From NCBI RefSeq assembly GCF_028553805.1, contig NZ_CP067140.1, positions 2,728,001 to 2,792,000 on the forward strand: a DNA stretch of 64,000 nt, read 5' to 3'. The translations under genes were made by a program, and so were the position numbers. The notes below the pieces were generated by a model. The model was not told the DNA's origin, did no database searches, and saw only the letters and a list, made by a program, of their open reading frames with translations. Below are positions 47,449-55,925 of this stretch, piece by piece; the stretch's first letter is position 1, and every line of letters starts with the position of its first letter. Source of the stretch: Paracoccus saliphilus. GTDB lineage: Bacteria; Pseudomonadota; Alphaproteobacteria; Rhodobacterales; Rhodobacteraceae.

Positions 47449-48039
47449 TCATCCCATCTTGCGCAGATAGGTCCAAGTCGGCACCCGGGCATTGCGCGCC
47501 ACCGACCAGCTCTCGGCATCGCCAAGATAGACAAAGCCGCTATTGGTCAGCACCCGCGCCGAACCGGGATTATCCTGGAACGCCTCGGCGAACAGGGTCC
47601 GCGAACCATGTGGATTCGCCGCGACCAGCGCCTCGACCGCCTCGGTCGCGAAGCCGGTATTCCAGAAGCCCGCACCGATCCAGAAACCCAGCTCGGACTG
47701 GTTTCCCTCCATCCGGGTCAGCGACACCACACCCAAAAGCTCGTCCAGGCGATTGGCCGAGCCGTCGATGGCCCAAACATCCTCGGTCCTGTCAGGGGAA
47801 AGGGCACGGGCGACGAAGCCCTCGGATGCGCCGGGCGGCAAGGGATGCGGGATCGCCCGCGTGCCCTCGGCCACGCGGCGATCAGCCGTATAGTGCGAAA
47901 TCATCCCAGTGTCGGACGGGCGCAGCGGACGCAGCACGAAACGATCAGTTTCGATGACTGGCTGATCCAGCACTGCAGCATCAAGAATATTCAGATCATC
48001 CAAACGCGTTCCCTCCCGCATCGGTGCAGTCATCATCAT
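47449..48039 (-). CDS. GNAT acetyltransferase, RimJ/RimL-like
   Basis: Protein of 196 residues. It has IETDRFVLRPLRPSDTGMIS, typical of the RimJ/RimL branch, then NQSELGFWIGAGFWNTGFAT with EAVEALVAANPHG, and ARVLTNSGFVYLGDAES. It may acetylate a protein N-terminus or a small amine. Three consecutive ATGs begin the gene; GGGAGG is 4 bases before the first. Located downstream of rpmA on the same strand, separated by a terminator. Confidence 0.88.
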   Translation of the reverse strand: MMMTAPMREGTRLDDLNILDAAVLDQPVIETDRFVLRPLRPSDTGMISHYTADRRVAEGTRAIPHPLPPGASEGFVARALSPDRTEDVWAIDGSANRLDELLGVVSLTRMEGNQSELGFWIGAGFWNTGFATEAVEALVAANPHGSRTLFAEAFQDNPGSARVLTNSGFVYLGDAESWSVARNARVPTWTYLRKMG

Positions 48040-48050
48040 TTTTCCTCCCC

Positions 48051-48090
48051 CGGAAAAAAGCTTGGGGGACCGGCTTTCGCCGATCCCCCC
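48051..48090 (-). terminator. Terminator of the rplU-rpmA operon
   Basis: On the minus strand a near-perfect stem (GGGGGGATCGGC with GCCGGTCCCCC, 48090-48064, loop GAAA) is followed by AAGCTTTTTTCC. It lies 27 bases after the rpmA stop. Confidence 0.78.
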
Positions 48091-48116
48091 TCTAACATCG
48101 GAATGTTACCTTTGGG

Positions 48117-48389
48117 TTACTCGGCGGCCACCTGGGTCGCTGGAATTACCGAAATGAAGGTGCGCCCCTTGAGACCCTTCTTGAAGGTCACCTGGCCATC
48201 GGTCAGCGCGAACAGGGTATGATCCTTGCCCATGCCAACATTATCGCCCGGCCACCACTTGGTGCCGCGCTGACGCACGATGATGTTGCCGGCGGTCGCA
48301 ACCTGCCCGCCATAGAGTTTCACGCCAAGACGGCGACCGGCCGAATCGCGACCGTTGCGGGACGAACCGCCTGCTTTCTTATGTGCCAT
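48117..48389 (-). CDS. rpmA: 50S ribosomal protein L27
   Basis: Protein of 90 residues: [20 protein letters not shown] at the start, then [20 protein letters not shown] and [20 protein letters not shown], all canonical L27. It reaches the peptidyl transferase centre. No N-terminal prosequence is present. It follows rplU after 12 bases. Confidence 0.98.
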   Translation of the reverse strand: MAHKKAGGSSRNGRDSAGRRLGVKLYGGQVATAGNIIVRQRGTKWWPGDNVGMGKDHTLFALTDGQVTFKKGLKGRTFISVIPATQVAAE

Positions 48390-48401
48390 GGGTCAGTCTC
48401 C

Positions 48402-48851
48402 TTACGCTTCAGTGGCGTCAGCCGCCGGTTTGTCGGCAGCGGCGTCTTTCTTGGCCGGTTTCTTCGCCTTCGCAGGCTTGGCAGCGGCGATCTCGTCATC
48501 CTTGGTCCGCGCACCGACCGCAGGTTTAACTTTGGATTTGTCAGCGCCTTTTTCAAGGACGTCGGTCACACGCAGCAGGGTCAGTTGCTGACGATGCCCT
48601 CGGGTCCGCTGCGAGCTGTGCTTGCGGCGACGCTTGACATAAGTGACGACCTTGTCGGCCTTGATCTGATCAATCACCTCGGCCTGCACGCATGCGCCAT
48701 CGACCAGCGGCGTGCCGAGGGTCGAGCCGACCATCAGGATCTCGTTGAACTGGACTTTCTCGCCAGCGGCGGCATTCAGCTTTTCAACGCGCAGCACGTC
48801 ACCTGCCTGCACCTTGTATTGCTTGCCGCCCGATTTAAGAACCGCGAACAT
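48402..48851 (-). CDS. rplU: 50S ribosomal protein L21
   Basis: Protein of 149 residues. The core of about 103 residues starts MFAVLKSGGKQYKVQAGDVL and includes KRRRKHSSQRTRGHRQQLT. A further 45 residues form a Lys/Ala-rich tail (AKPAKAKKPAKKDAAADKPA) common in alphaproteobacteria. First gene of rplU-rpmA, with a promoter-like pair at 49002-49030. Confidence 0.96.
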   Translation of the reverse strand: MFAVLKSGGKQYKVQAGDVLRVEKLNAAAGEKVQFNEILMVGSTLGTPLVDGACVQAEVIDQIKADKVVTYVKRRRKHSSQRTRGHRQQLTLLRVTDVLEKGADKSKVKPAVGARTKDDEIAAAKPAKAKKPAKKDAAADKPAADATEA

Positions 48852-48966
48852 CGCTTTGTTTTCCTTCGTTTTCCGCGTCCTTCGGCCCCGGATATTCCGG
48901 TGTTTCGGGATCATCCCGCCTTCGGACAGCGCCCCGTTTGCAATCGGGGAGTCATATAAATAACGT

Positions 48967-48994
48967 ACCGGCCAAAGGCATTTGCCCGGCCGGT
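48967..48994 (-). other. Stem-loop in the rplU leader
   Basis: ACCGGCC (48967-48973) and GGCCGGT (48988-48994) pair around an inner CAAA/TTTG. On the minus strand it lies after the ABC-F gene and at the expected 5' end of the rplU transcript. It could be a weak terminator for the former or a leader structure of the latter. Confidence 0.4.
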
Positions 48995-49001
48995 CCGCGT
49001 G

Positions 49002-49030
49002 GATATGGCGGATTCGAGCGGGCAAGTCAA
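49002..49030 (-). promoter_or_regulatory. Possible promoter of rplU-rpmA
   Basis: On the minus strand TTGACT (49030-49025) and CATATC (49007-49002) are separated by 17 bases. The -35 is strong and the -10 moderate. It would give a leader of about 140 bases. Confidence 0.42.
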
Positions 49031-49072
49031 GTAAATCCCCAAGTTTTCGCTGACGTTCGAAGGCTCGCGGTT

Positions 49073-50899
49073 CTACTCCGCCGCCTTCTCTTCCAAACTC
49101 AGCCATTCCTCTTCGGCGGCAGCCAAGGCCGCCTGACGCTCAGTCAGCGCCGCGGTCGCTTTCTCGAACTTGGCGGGAGCGGTCCGGTAAAGATCGGGAT
49201 CGGACAGGAATTCCGACAATTTGGCGATTTCGGCCTCCAGCCGCTCGATGATCGCGGGCAAGGCTTCCAGCCGGTGCTTCTCGGTAAAGCTCAGCCCGTC
49301 CTTGCCCGGCTTCTGCTTACCGGCAGATTTCGAGGCCGATGCCGCAGCCGGTGCGATTTTCCCGGACTGCACGGGCTGAACAGCGGAATCCTCACCCCGC
49401 TGCGCCCGGTAATCCGTCCAGCCCCCGGCATAGACCACGGCGCGGCCATCGCCCTCCATCGCAATCGTCGTATCGGCGACGCGGTCGATGAAATCCCGGT
49501 CATGGCTGACCAACAGCACGGTGCCGTCATAGTCGCCCAGAATATCCTGCAACAGGTCCAGCGTCTCGACATCCAGATCGTTGGTCGGCTCGTCCATGAC
49601 CAGCAAATTCGAGGGCTTCGCCATCAGCCGCGCCAGAAGCAACCTGGCCTTCTCGCCCCCTGACAGGCTACGCACGGGCGCACGGGCCTGTGCCTCGTCG
49701 AAGAGGAAATCCTTGAGGTAGCCCACGACATGCTTGGGTTGACCGCGTACCATCACCTGATCGGCCCGACCGGATACCCGCATATCGGGATCGCCGGTCA
49801 GCGAATCCCACAAGCTCTGATCGGGGTTCAGCGCGGCGCGGGCCTGGTCGAATACGGCGATCTCCAGATTGGTGCCAAGCTTGAGCTCGCCCTCGTCCGG
49901 CGCGATCTCGCCGGTCAACATCTTGATCAGGGTGGTCTTGCCGACCCCGTTCGGGCCGACGAATGCCACCCGGTCGCCCCGCTGTACGCGCAGGTCGAAG
50001 GGTTTCAGGATCACCCGCTCACCGAATGTCTTGGAAATGCCCTGAGCCTCGATCACCCGCTTTCCCGATTGCGACCCCGCATCCAGCGCCATCGCGGCCG
50101 TCCCCTGCCGGCGGATCTGCGAGGCCCGCTCGGCCCGCATCGCCTGCAAGTTTCGCAGCCGTCCTTGGTTGCGCTTGCGCCTTGCGCTGATGCCCTCGAC
50201 CGCCCAACGGGCCTCGGCCTTGATCTTGCGGTCGAGCTTGTGGCGCGCATCGTCCTCGGCGGCCCAGACCTCTTCGCGCCAGTCCTCGAAACCCTCGAAG
50301 CCCCTCTCTCGTCGCCGCACCTCGCCGCGGTCGATCCACAGGGTCGCGCGGGTCAGGCGGCGCAGGAAGGCGCGGTCATGGCTGATGATGACATAGGCGG
50401 CGCGGGTCTGGTTGAGGTGATCCTCAAGCCAGCCGATCGCCTCGACATCAAGATGGTTGGTCGGCTCGTCCAGCAGCATCAGCTCGGGTGCCTGCGCCAG
50501 TAGACGCGCCAGCGCCGCGCGCCGCCGCTCGCCCCCTGACGCGGTGGACACCGGGCGGTCGGGATCGAATTTCAGCCCCTCGGCAGCCATCTCGACCCGG
50601 TAGCCCTCGCCCTCGGGCAATCCGGCGCGGGCGAAATCGCCAAGCGTCTCGAATCCCGACAGATCGGGATCCTGTTCCATGTAACCGACATGGCTGCCCG
50701 CGTTCAGCACAACCTCGCCCCGGTCTGCCTCGACCAGCCCGGCCATGACCTTCATCAGCGTCGATTTGCCCGAGCCATTGCGCCCGACCAGCGCCACCCG
50801 GTCGCCCTGCTGGACGGTCAGGGACAGGTCTTCGAATACGGGATCGCCGCCGAAGGTCAGCGAGATGTCGGTCAGTTGTAACAAGGGTGCGCGTGCCAT
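49073..50899 (-). CDS. ABC-F family ATP-binding protein (Uup-like)
   Basis: Cytoplasmic protein of 608 residues with two ABC domains and no membrane part. Walker A motifs are GRNGSGKST and GPNGVGKTT, signatures are TASGGERRRAAL and SLSGGEKARLLL, and Walker B motifs LMLLDEPTNHLD and LLVMDEPTNDLD. A C-terminal coiled coil (LPAIIERLEAEIAKLSEFL, LTERQAALAAAEEEWL) marks it as Uup-like. ABC-F proteins act on the ribosome; Uup has also been linked to DNA branch processing. Exact role here is inferred. Confidence 0.92.
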   Translation of the reverse strand: MARAPLLQLTDISLTFGGDPVFEDLSLTVQQGDRVALVGRNGSGKSTLMKVMAGLVEADRGEVVLNAGSHVGYMEQDPDLSGFETLGDFARAGLPEGEGYRVEMAAEGLKFDPDRPVSTASGGERRRAALARLLAQAPELMLLDEPTNHLDVEAIGWLEDHLNQTRAAYVIISHDRAFLRRLTRATLWIDRGEVRRRERGFEGFEDWREEVWAAEDDARHKLDRKIKAEARWAVEGISARRKRNQGRLRNLQAMRAERASQIRRQGTAAMALDAGSQSGKRVIEAQGISKTFGERVILKPFDLRVQRGDRVAFVGPNGVGKTTLIKMLTGEIAPDEGELKLGTNLEIAVFDQARAALNPDQSLWDSLTGDPDMRVSGRADQVMVRGQPKHVVGYLKDFLFDEAQARAPVRSLSGGEKARLLLARLMAKPSNLLVMDEPTNDLDVETLDLLQDILGDYDGTVLLVSHDRDFIDRVADTTIAMEGDGRAVVYAGGWTDYRAQRGEDSAVQPVQSGKIAPAAASASKSAGKQKPGKDGLSFTEKHRLEALPAIIERLEAEIAKLSEFLSDPDLYRTAPAKFEKATAALTERQAALAAAEEEWLSLEEKAAE

Positions 50900-51135
50900 G
50901 GCCGCGCCCTATAGCGGGCCGGGGTCGCGGTCAATGCGGCGTGGAGCTGGTACGGCATCGGCAGGCGGAAATTTTGGGCAATCATTCCTCTGCTGCCACC
51001 GCAGTCGCGCGGCCCCTGTCATTGATCTCATGGTCACTCTTGCACTAGCTGCAGGCCGCAAGGCACCCGCCCCCGTCAGCTCATGGGCTGAGATCGGGCC
51101 CGGACAGATGCCGGAACCATTCGAAGGAAACGCAT

Positions 51136-52155
51136 ATGCCATATTATCTCGACCGCAAGGCGCTTTCTCCGTTGCCGTCCCGGCTTATCTCTCGCGACCG
51201 GGTAGAACGCCTCGCCCGGATAAATACCTTGGGACTAAGCACGGGGCCGCAGGGTGTCGGGATCGGCATCCGCCATCAGCCGCAAGAGGATTTCAGGGGC
51301 TTCCATGTCCCGAGATCCCTCGATTTTTTTCATCTGGGCAAGAACGACACGACCTATTGGCTCTGTCTTCTGGACGATGAAACCGACATGCGCGTCGCCT
51401 CTCGGGCCGCCCGGTCGCCCTGGCTCGATGGCAATATCCCGACTCTCGCGCAGATCGAAGCGCATTGGGCGTCGGTGGACGATCCCGCCCAACAGGAAGA
51501 GTTGGCGCGCATGTTCACCGAGATCGAGGGATTGGCGGAACGGCTCGGTTATTTTCCGGCCAGCAAGGAGGAAAAACTTGCAGAGATCGTCCCGGAAGAT
51601 GTGAATCTCGCGGAGCTGGAGACCTTCGGCGGCATGCTTGGAGGTCATACGGCAGAAACGCAGCAATACATTCAGGATCATTTGCTTCCTGCTGCGACCT
51701 CACCGCGGGAATATCTTGAATCCCGGGACCTGCTGACGGACATGTCGCGCGCCGCATGCCGTAATTTCTCGTGGCGGCAGACATTGCTCTACGGGTATTT
51801 TCACGACAATTCCTATGTCCGCGTGCTTGACTGGAAATCCAGTGCCGAGGATGTCGCTTGGAACCTCAACCAGATCCTGAAGCGGGTCGCACCCGAATGC
51901 GGAGGAGAGGTCGATCTGGTAGATGACGACGAGAATGTCCTGACCGAATACTGGCTAAAGCGCGCCAGGCCGCAATTGCGCCGGTTGGGATTTCACATGG
52001 TTTTCCTGGCCGATATCGGAGACAGCTATATTCTGACATTGACAGGGAAAGCGAATATTTTCCGATTTCTGGAAGCTGGGCGAAATATCGGCTTGAAGGA
52101 GATACATTCCCCGTTGCGGTTCTCCGACCTGTTTTCGCATCTGTTCAAACGATGA
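51136..52155 (+). CDS. Unrecognised protein
   Basis: Protein of 339 residues that I cannot assign. No signal peptide or membrane segment is seen. It opens MPYYLDRKALSPLPSRLISR and has a mixed, Asp/Glu-rich middle. Aromatic stretches include SLDFFHLGKNDTTYWLCLLD, SWRQTLLYGYFHDNSYVRVL and GFHMVFLADIGDSYILTLTG. AAGGAA precedes the ATG. Codon use looks less GC-rich at third positions than in neighbours, and the gene is flanked by spacers at the start of the most accessory part of the window, so horizontal origin is possible. Confidence 0.75.
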   Translation: MPYYLDRKALSPLPSRLISRDRVERLARINTLGLSTGPQGVGIGIRHQPQEDFRGFHVPRSLDFFHLGKNDTTYWLCLLDDETDMRVASRAARSPWLDGNIPTLAQIEAHWASVDDPAQQEELARMFTEIEGLAERLGYFPASKEEKLAEIVPEDVNLAELETFGGMLGGHTAETQQYIQDHLLPAATSPREYLESRDLLTDMSRAACRNFSWRQTLLYGYFHDNSYVRVLDWKSSAEDVAWNLNQILKRVAPECGGEVDLVDDDENVLTEYWLKRARPQLRRLGFHMVFLADIGDSYILTLTGKANIFRFLEAGRNIGLKEIHSPLRFSDLFSHLFKR

Positions 52156-52281
52156 CGACGACCCCGGCAAGTTTCTTGGCCCACCCCGATTTTGCGCATT
52201 GTGCATAATCACACCGGGCTATTGACGCAGCGATAGCGACAATGTGAAAAGCATCTGGAAACCCGACTAAAGGAGTCAACG

Positions 52282-53280
52282 ATGCGTTCTTTGTTTATCG
52301 CTTCCCTGATGGGCGCCACTGCCCTGCCTGCCTTGGCCGAGGAGGTGAATGTTTATTCCCACCGCCAGCCCGAATTGCTCAAGCCGCTGACCGATGCCTT
52401 TACCGAAGCGACCGGGATCACCGTCAACACGGCCTATGTCGACAAGGGCATGGTCGAGCGCCTGAAGGCAGAGGGCGACCGCTCCCCCGCCGATCTGATC
52501 ATGACCGTGGACGTCGCGCGCTTGGGCGAGGTCAAGGATGCCGGCGTGACCCAGGCTGTCGAGGACGAGGCGCTGGAGGTTGTGCCCGAAACCCTGCGCG
52601 ATGCCGATGGCCACTGGTTCGGCCTGACCACCCGCGCCCGCATCGTCTATGCCAGCAAGGAACGCGTCGCCGATGGCGAGGTGACCAGCTACGAGGATCT
52701 GGCCGATCCGAAATGGAAAGGCCGCATCTGCACCCGTCCCTTCACCCATGACTACAATGTCGCCCTGACCGCCGCCTACCTGGCCCATCACGGCGCCGAG
52801 GAAACCAAGGCGTGGCTGGAAGGCGTCAAGGCGAATCTGGCAAAGCCGGCCGAGGGCAGCGACCGGGCTCAGGTCAAGTCCATCTGGGCGGGTGAATGCG
52901 ATATCAGCCTGGGCAACACCTATTACATGGGCAAGATGCTTGAGGACGAAGAGCAGAAGGAATGGGCCGAATCCGTCCGCATCGTCTTCCCGGTCTTCGA
53001 GGATGGCGGCACGCATGTGAACGTGTCGGGCGTGGCAATGACCGCATCCTCGCCGAACAAGGAAGCCGCGGCAAAGCTGATGGATTTCCTGGTCAGCGAC
53101 GAGGCACAGAAGATCTATGCCGAGACGAATTACGAATTCCCCGTCTCGGACCATGTCGAACGCTCCGAGGTCGTGCAAAGCTGGGGCGAGTTCACGCCTG
53201 ACAGCACCCCGCTGAGCGAGATCTCGAAGCTGCGTCCCGAAGCACTGACGCTGATCGAGGAAGTCAATTTCGACGGATAA
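52282..53280 (+). CDS. Fe(3+) ABC transporter substrate-binding protein (FbpA/FutA-like)
   Basis: Periplasmic binding protein of 332 residues. Signal peptide MRSLFIASLMGATALPALA is followed by EEVNVYSHRQPELLKPLTDA, the usual opening of iron-binding FbpA/IdiA proteins. The paired Tyr motif is in ISLGNTYYMGKM, and RPFTHDYNV is also conserved. It would capture ferric iron. No permease or ATPase gene follows; instead there is an insertion-sequence remnant, so its membrane partners must lie elsewhere or were lost. Confidence 0.9.
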   Translation: MRSLFIASLMGATALPALAEEVNVYSHRQPELLKPLTDAFTEATGITVNTAYVDKGMVERLKAEGDRSPADLIMTVDVARLGEVKDAGVTQAVEDEALEVVPETLRDADGHWFGLTTRARIVYASKERVADGEVTSYEDLADPKWKGRICTRPFTHDYNVALTAAYLAHHGAEETKAWLEGVKANLAKPAEGSDRAQVKSIWAGECDISLGNTYYMGKMLEDEEQKEWAESVRIVFPVFEDGGTHVNVSGVAMTASSPNKEAAAKLMDFLVSDEAQKIYAETNYEFPVSDHVERSEVVQSWGEFTPDSTPLSEISKLRPEALTLIEEVNFDG

Positions 53281-53323
53281 GCCGCCTCAGGGGGTTCTGC
53301 TCCCATCCGGCTGACGCCGACTT

Positions 53324-53343
53324 CCCTCGGGATATTTGCCCAA
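53324..53343 (+). repeat. Dispersed 3'-end element, copy 8 (truncated)
   Basis: CCCTCGGGATATTTGCCCAA matches the first part of the conserved tail and lies 43 bases after the iron-binding protein stop, same orientation. The GAAGAA end is missing; the terminal repeat of an insertion-sequence remnant begins at the next base. ATGAAGAAGA at 53976-53985, just past the other end of the remnant, could be the displaced half. Confidence 0.6.
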
Positions 53344-53364
53344 GGGGCTATACAAGCTGAGTTT

Positions 53365-53396
53365 GCCATAAGAGCATCTCAAGGTGCTCTTATGGC
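53365..53396. repeat. Perfect 12-bp inverted repeat at the transposase start
   Basis: GCCATAAGAGCA (53365-53376) and TGCTCTTATGGC (53385-53396) are perfectly complementary with loop TCTCAAGG. The right arm contains the ATG of the transposase remnant (53392), so the hairpin could have hidden its start and limited read-through translation. Confidence 0.6.
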
Positions 53397-53958
53397 TCAG
53401 AAAAACCGCTATCTGTGTCGGGGAGAATTTCGCAGCGGACATTCATGACCTCTTGCGGCTGTTCACGCTCGATATGACTGCCGATAGGGCCGCTGCGTTG
53501 GCCGGGCTGGCCTTTGACCCGGGCGGGGCCCACGAAGAAGACGCCGGTCTTCACCATCCTGGAACCCGGCGGACGCCTGCATTGCCAGATCGTGAAAAAA
53601 CTGTTCGAAAGCAACACTTCAGGTAATCATCGCTGGCCGCGTTCATCCCGTGGCCGATATCACCACCGACGGGTTCCGCGGCTATGACGGCCTGGTCGCG
53701 GCAGGCTTCAAACGCCATCGCCGGATCAACGAATACTGGGGTGCGAGCGCTCCGTCCATGTCGAGAACGGCGTCCATATCGACGGGATCGAGAGCTTCTG
53801 GAGCTATGCCAAGCGACGCCACAAGAAGTTCAACAGCTTGCGACGAGACAGCTTTCCGGTCTTTCTCAAGGAGACCGAATTCAGGGTCAACACGCGGAAT
53901 CGGAATCTCTACAAGATACCGCTCAAATCATGCAGAATAGAACCGCTCAAGCAGCGAT
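53392..53958 (+). pseudogene. ISXO2-like transposase remnant
   Basis: Pieces in different frames align with IS1595-family transposases. Near the start: MAQKNRYLCRGEF, then after a shift DLLRLFTLDMTADRAAALAG (N-terminal helix-turn-helix region). Next GPTKKTPVFTILEPGGRLHC, then ADITTDGFRGYDGLVAAGFK with RHRRINEYW, and after another frameshift VHIDGIESFWSYAKRRHKKF with FPVFLKETEFRVNTRNRNLY. The segment between the first two blocks is deleted. It cannot make an active transposase. Confidence 0.85.
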
Positions 53959-54156
53959 CTTGTATAGACCCTTCAATGAAGAAGATGTGCCGAATGGCCC
54001 TGCCAGACAAATCCGGATCGGGCGGCGGGTCAATGCGCTTTCTGCATGGCAGCATTGCACCCAAAAGTGACGCCGCGTCGCAGCACTGGAATGCGCGTGG
54101 CATCGCCCTTATCTGATCGAATGCGGAGGAGCCAACTCCAATATGGCAGATCAGAC

Positions 54157-54318
54157 ATGAGCCAAGATTCGAAACCGCAAAGCATTTCCGAGCGCCTGCG
54201 CAACAGCGAGGCCGATGTAGCACTGGAACAGATGTACGGCTATTTCAGCCACGAAGATCAGACACGCCGGATCGTCAGCGAGTTCGACGCTTACAGGGCT
54301 GCTGGCAGGGCCGCCTGA
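54157..54318 (+). CDS. Small hypothetical protein
   Basis: Possible protein of 53 residues (MSQDSKPQSISERLRNSEAD, then VALEQMYGYFSHEDQTRRIV). It is charged and helical with no known family. The GGAGGA at 54125 is too far for this ATG, so translation is uncertain. A strong stem follows the stop at 54323-54351, which supports a real transcript end. Confidence 0.45.
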   Translation: MSQDSKPQSISERLRNSEADVALEQMYGYFSHEDQTRRIVSEFDAYRAAGRAA

Positions 54319-54322
54319 AGCT

Positions 54323-54351
54323 TGCCGGCCGGCTCATGCAGCTGGCCGGCA
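54323..54351 (+). terminator. Strong stem after the small gene
   Basis: TGCCGGCCGGC (54323-54333) pairs with GCTGGCCGGCA (54341-54351) with one wobble, loop TCATGCA. The following bases are ACCCTTCCCC (54351-54360), a poor U-tract, so efficiency is uncertain. Confidence 0.5.
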
Positions 54352-54499
54352 CCCTTCCCCGGTATCATTTTCCAACTTACCGCATGGTACCGGGCAGTAT
54401 CGCGTGAATTGTGCTGCGCGATCCGGATGATTGCCAGCTTCTTCCCTTGCCCTCAGCCATGGGTTGTGAAACGCTTTTTCCGGCAATGATGAGGGTAGC

Positions 54500-55324
54500 A
54501 TGAGCGACGGGCGCAACGGATCGGTCAAGCAGATCATCTGCATCAAATGGGGCACCAAGTTCGGTCCGGAATATGTGAATCGCCTGCATGGCATGATCGC
54601 ACGGAATATCACCCCGCCCTTCCGCCTCTATTGCTTTACAGATGACGGTACCGGGCTGCATCCCGACATCGCCATACGTCCCCTGCCCGAATTCGACTAC
54701 AAGGCACCTGAACGTACACGCGGGAAATGGCCGAAATCCCGGCTCTGGGGTGATCTTGGCGACGTGACAGGCGTGGTTCTGTTTCTCGATCTCGACGTGA
54801 TCGTCACCGGCAATATCGACGACTTCTTCGAATATGGCGACCCGGAGGACACGATCCTGGGGCGCAATCTCAATACCCCCTTCGAACGGATGGGCCAGAC
54901 CTCGGTCTACCGGATGTGGGTCGGCAAGCTCGCCCCCTTGCAGGACATCTTTCGCGCCGATCCGCAGGGTGTGGCCGATACCTATCGCTACGAACAGCGC
55001 TTCGTGACGCGCAATGCGCCGGGCGGAGTCAAGTTCTGGCCGCTTCGCTGGATGGCGCATTTCCGGCTGCAATGCGTGCCGATCTTTCCGCTCAACTACC
55101 TGAAGGAGCCGCGCATTCCTCGGGGCGCGAGGATCGTCATCTTCCCCGGCAACCTGAACCCGCCGGACGCCATCCTCGGACGGTGGGACGAACACGCCAC
55201 GCCTCGCCCCCCGCTGGATCACCTGCGGGCCGCGTTCGGCAAGGATCGCCGCGAGGGCCTGATGAAACATCTGCGCCACTATCTCCGTCCCACCGGTTGG
55301 GTCGAAACAATGTGGCGCGAATAG
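54500..55324 (+). CDS. Glycosyltransferase (GT8/GT-A-like)
   Basis: Protein of 274 residues. It opens with KQIICIKWGTKFGPEYVNRL and YCFTDD, then GVVLFLDLDVIVTGNIDDFF, where DLDV is the metal-binding DxD of GT-A enzymes. Later VIFPGNLNPPDAI and the ending RPTGWVETMW resemble a group common in Rhodobacteraceae. Donor and acceptor are unknown; a role in surface polysaccharide is plausible. GAGGG precedes the ATG. Confidence 0.82.
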   Translation: MSDGRNGSVKQIICIKWGTKFGPEYVNRLHGMIARNITPPFRLYCFTDDGTGLHPDIAIRPLPEFDYKAPERTRGKWPKSRLWGDLGDVTGVVLFLDLDVIVTGNIDDFFEYGDPEDTILGRNLNTPFERMGQTSVYRMWVGKLAPLQDIFRADPQGVADTYRYEQRFVTRNAPGGVKFWPLRWMAHFRLQCVPIFPLNYLKEPRIPRGARIVIFPGNLNPPDAILGRWDEHATPRPPLDHLRAAFGKDRREGLMKHLRHYLRPTGWVETMWRE

Positions 55325-55367
55325 CCACTTTCCAAAACCATCGAACCCTGGACACAAGACGACCAAG

Positions 55368-55889
55368 ATGAGCCTGCCCCGCGCCCCAGACCGCCTCTCG
55401 GATGACATGGCCACCGCGATCGGCCACGCCGTCTCCGGCTTCGGCTTCCTCGAAGAAGCTCTCAAGCGCGCCATATTCTCGCTGACCCGTCAGGGACTGG
55501 GCGAGGATGTCGGCGAAAAGGAGCTGGAAAATTGGTTGCGGCGGATGGAAGAAATCGCCGACGACACACTTGGCACATTGATCGACAGTTTTGTCGCCTC
55601 GGCCAAGCGTGCAAGGGTCGATGACCGCCATATCCTAGCCGACGAACTGACCGCGATACGACTGAAGCGCAACCTTCTGTGCCATGCCTCCTGGCGTCCG
55701 GGCAGCGAGCCGGGATATTGGCACCCAACCTTCATCAATACCCGCGGCGAACGTTATCCCGACGAGATGAATGCCGAGGATATCGAGAAGATCCACGCCG
55801 ACACGTTGAGAATTGCGCGGCGGGTGGTCTCGATCATGCGCGCCACGGGGATCGAGGGTGAGTTGGCGGGCGATGGTGACGAAGAGTAG
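55368..55889 (+). CDS. HEPN-like hypothetical protein
   Basis: All-helical protein of 173 residues. It has AIGHAVSGFGFLEEALKRAI early and RLKRNLLCHASWRPG near residue 105. RNLLCH fits the R-x4-H (RN-x3-H) motif of HEPN domains, many of which are RNases in toxin or defence systems, others inert. No nucleotidyltransferase antitoxin is adjacent. The last 25 residues are acidic. It ends just before a hexanucleotide repeat array and hom. Confidence 0.6.
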   Translation: MSLPRAPDRLSDDMATAIGHAVSGFGFLEEALKRAIFSLTRQGLGEDVGEKELENWLRRMEEIADDTLGTLIDSFVASAKRARVDDRHILADELTAIRLKRNLLCHASWRPGSEPGYWHPTFINTRGERYPDEMNAEDIEKIHADTLRIARRVVSIMRATGIEGELAGDGDEE

Positions 55890-55925
55890 GTGGCGCGCAT
55901 GGCCGCCGTCCCCCCGGAACCCGGC

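Larger units (their letters stand above)
53344..53971 (+). mobile_element. Decayed ISXO2/IS1595-type insertion sequence
   Basis: Terminal inverted repeats GGGGCTATACAAG (53344-53356) and, reverse-complemented, GGGTCTATACAAG (53959-53971) match at 12 of 13 bases. Between them is a frameshifted, internally deleted transposase on the plus strand. At 628 bases it is shorter than a complete member of about 1 kb. No clear target duplication is seen next to the repeats (TTGCCCAA left, TTCAATGA right), consistent with age. Confidence 0.8.

Noticed and set aside
53684..54116. Two plus-strand ORFs within and beyond the insertion-sequence remnant
   Set aside because: Parts match ISXO2-type transposase only when frames are joined; the downstream portion runs past the terminal repeat into non-coding sequence.
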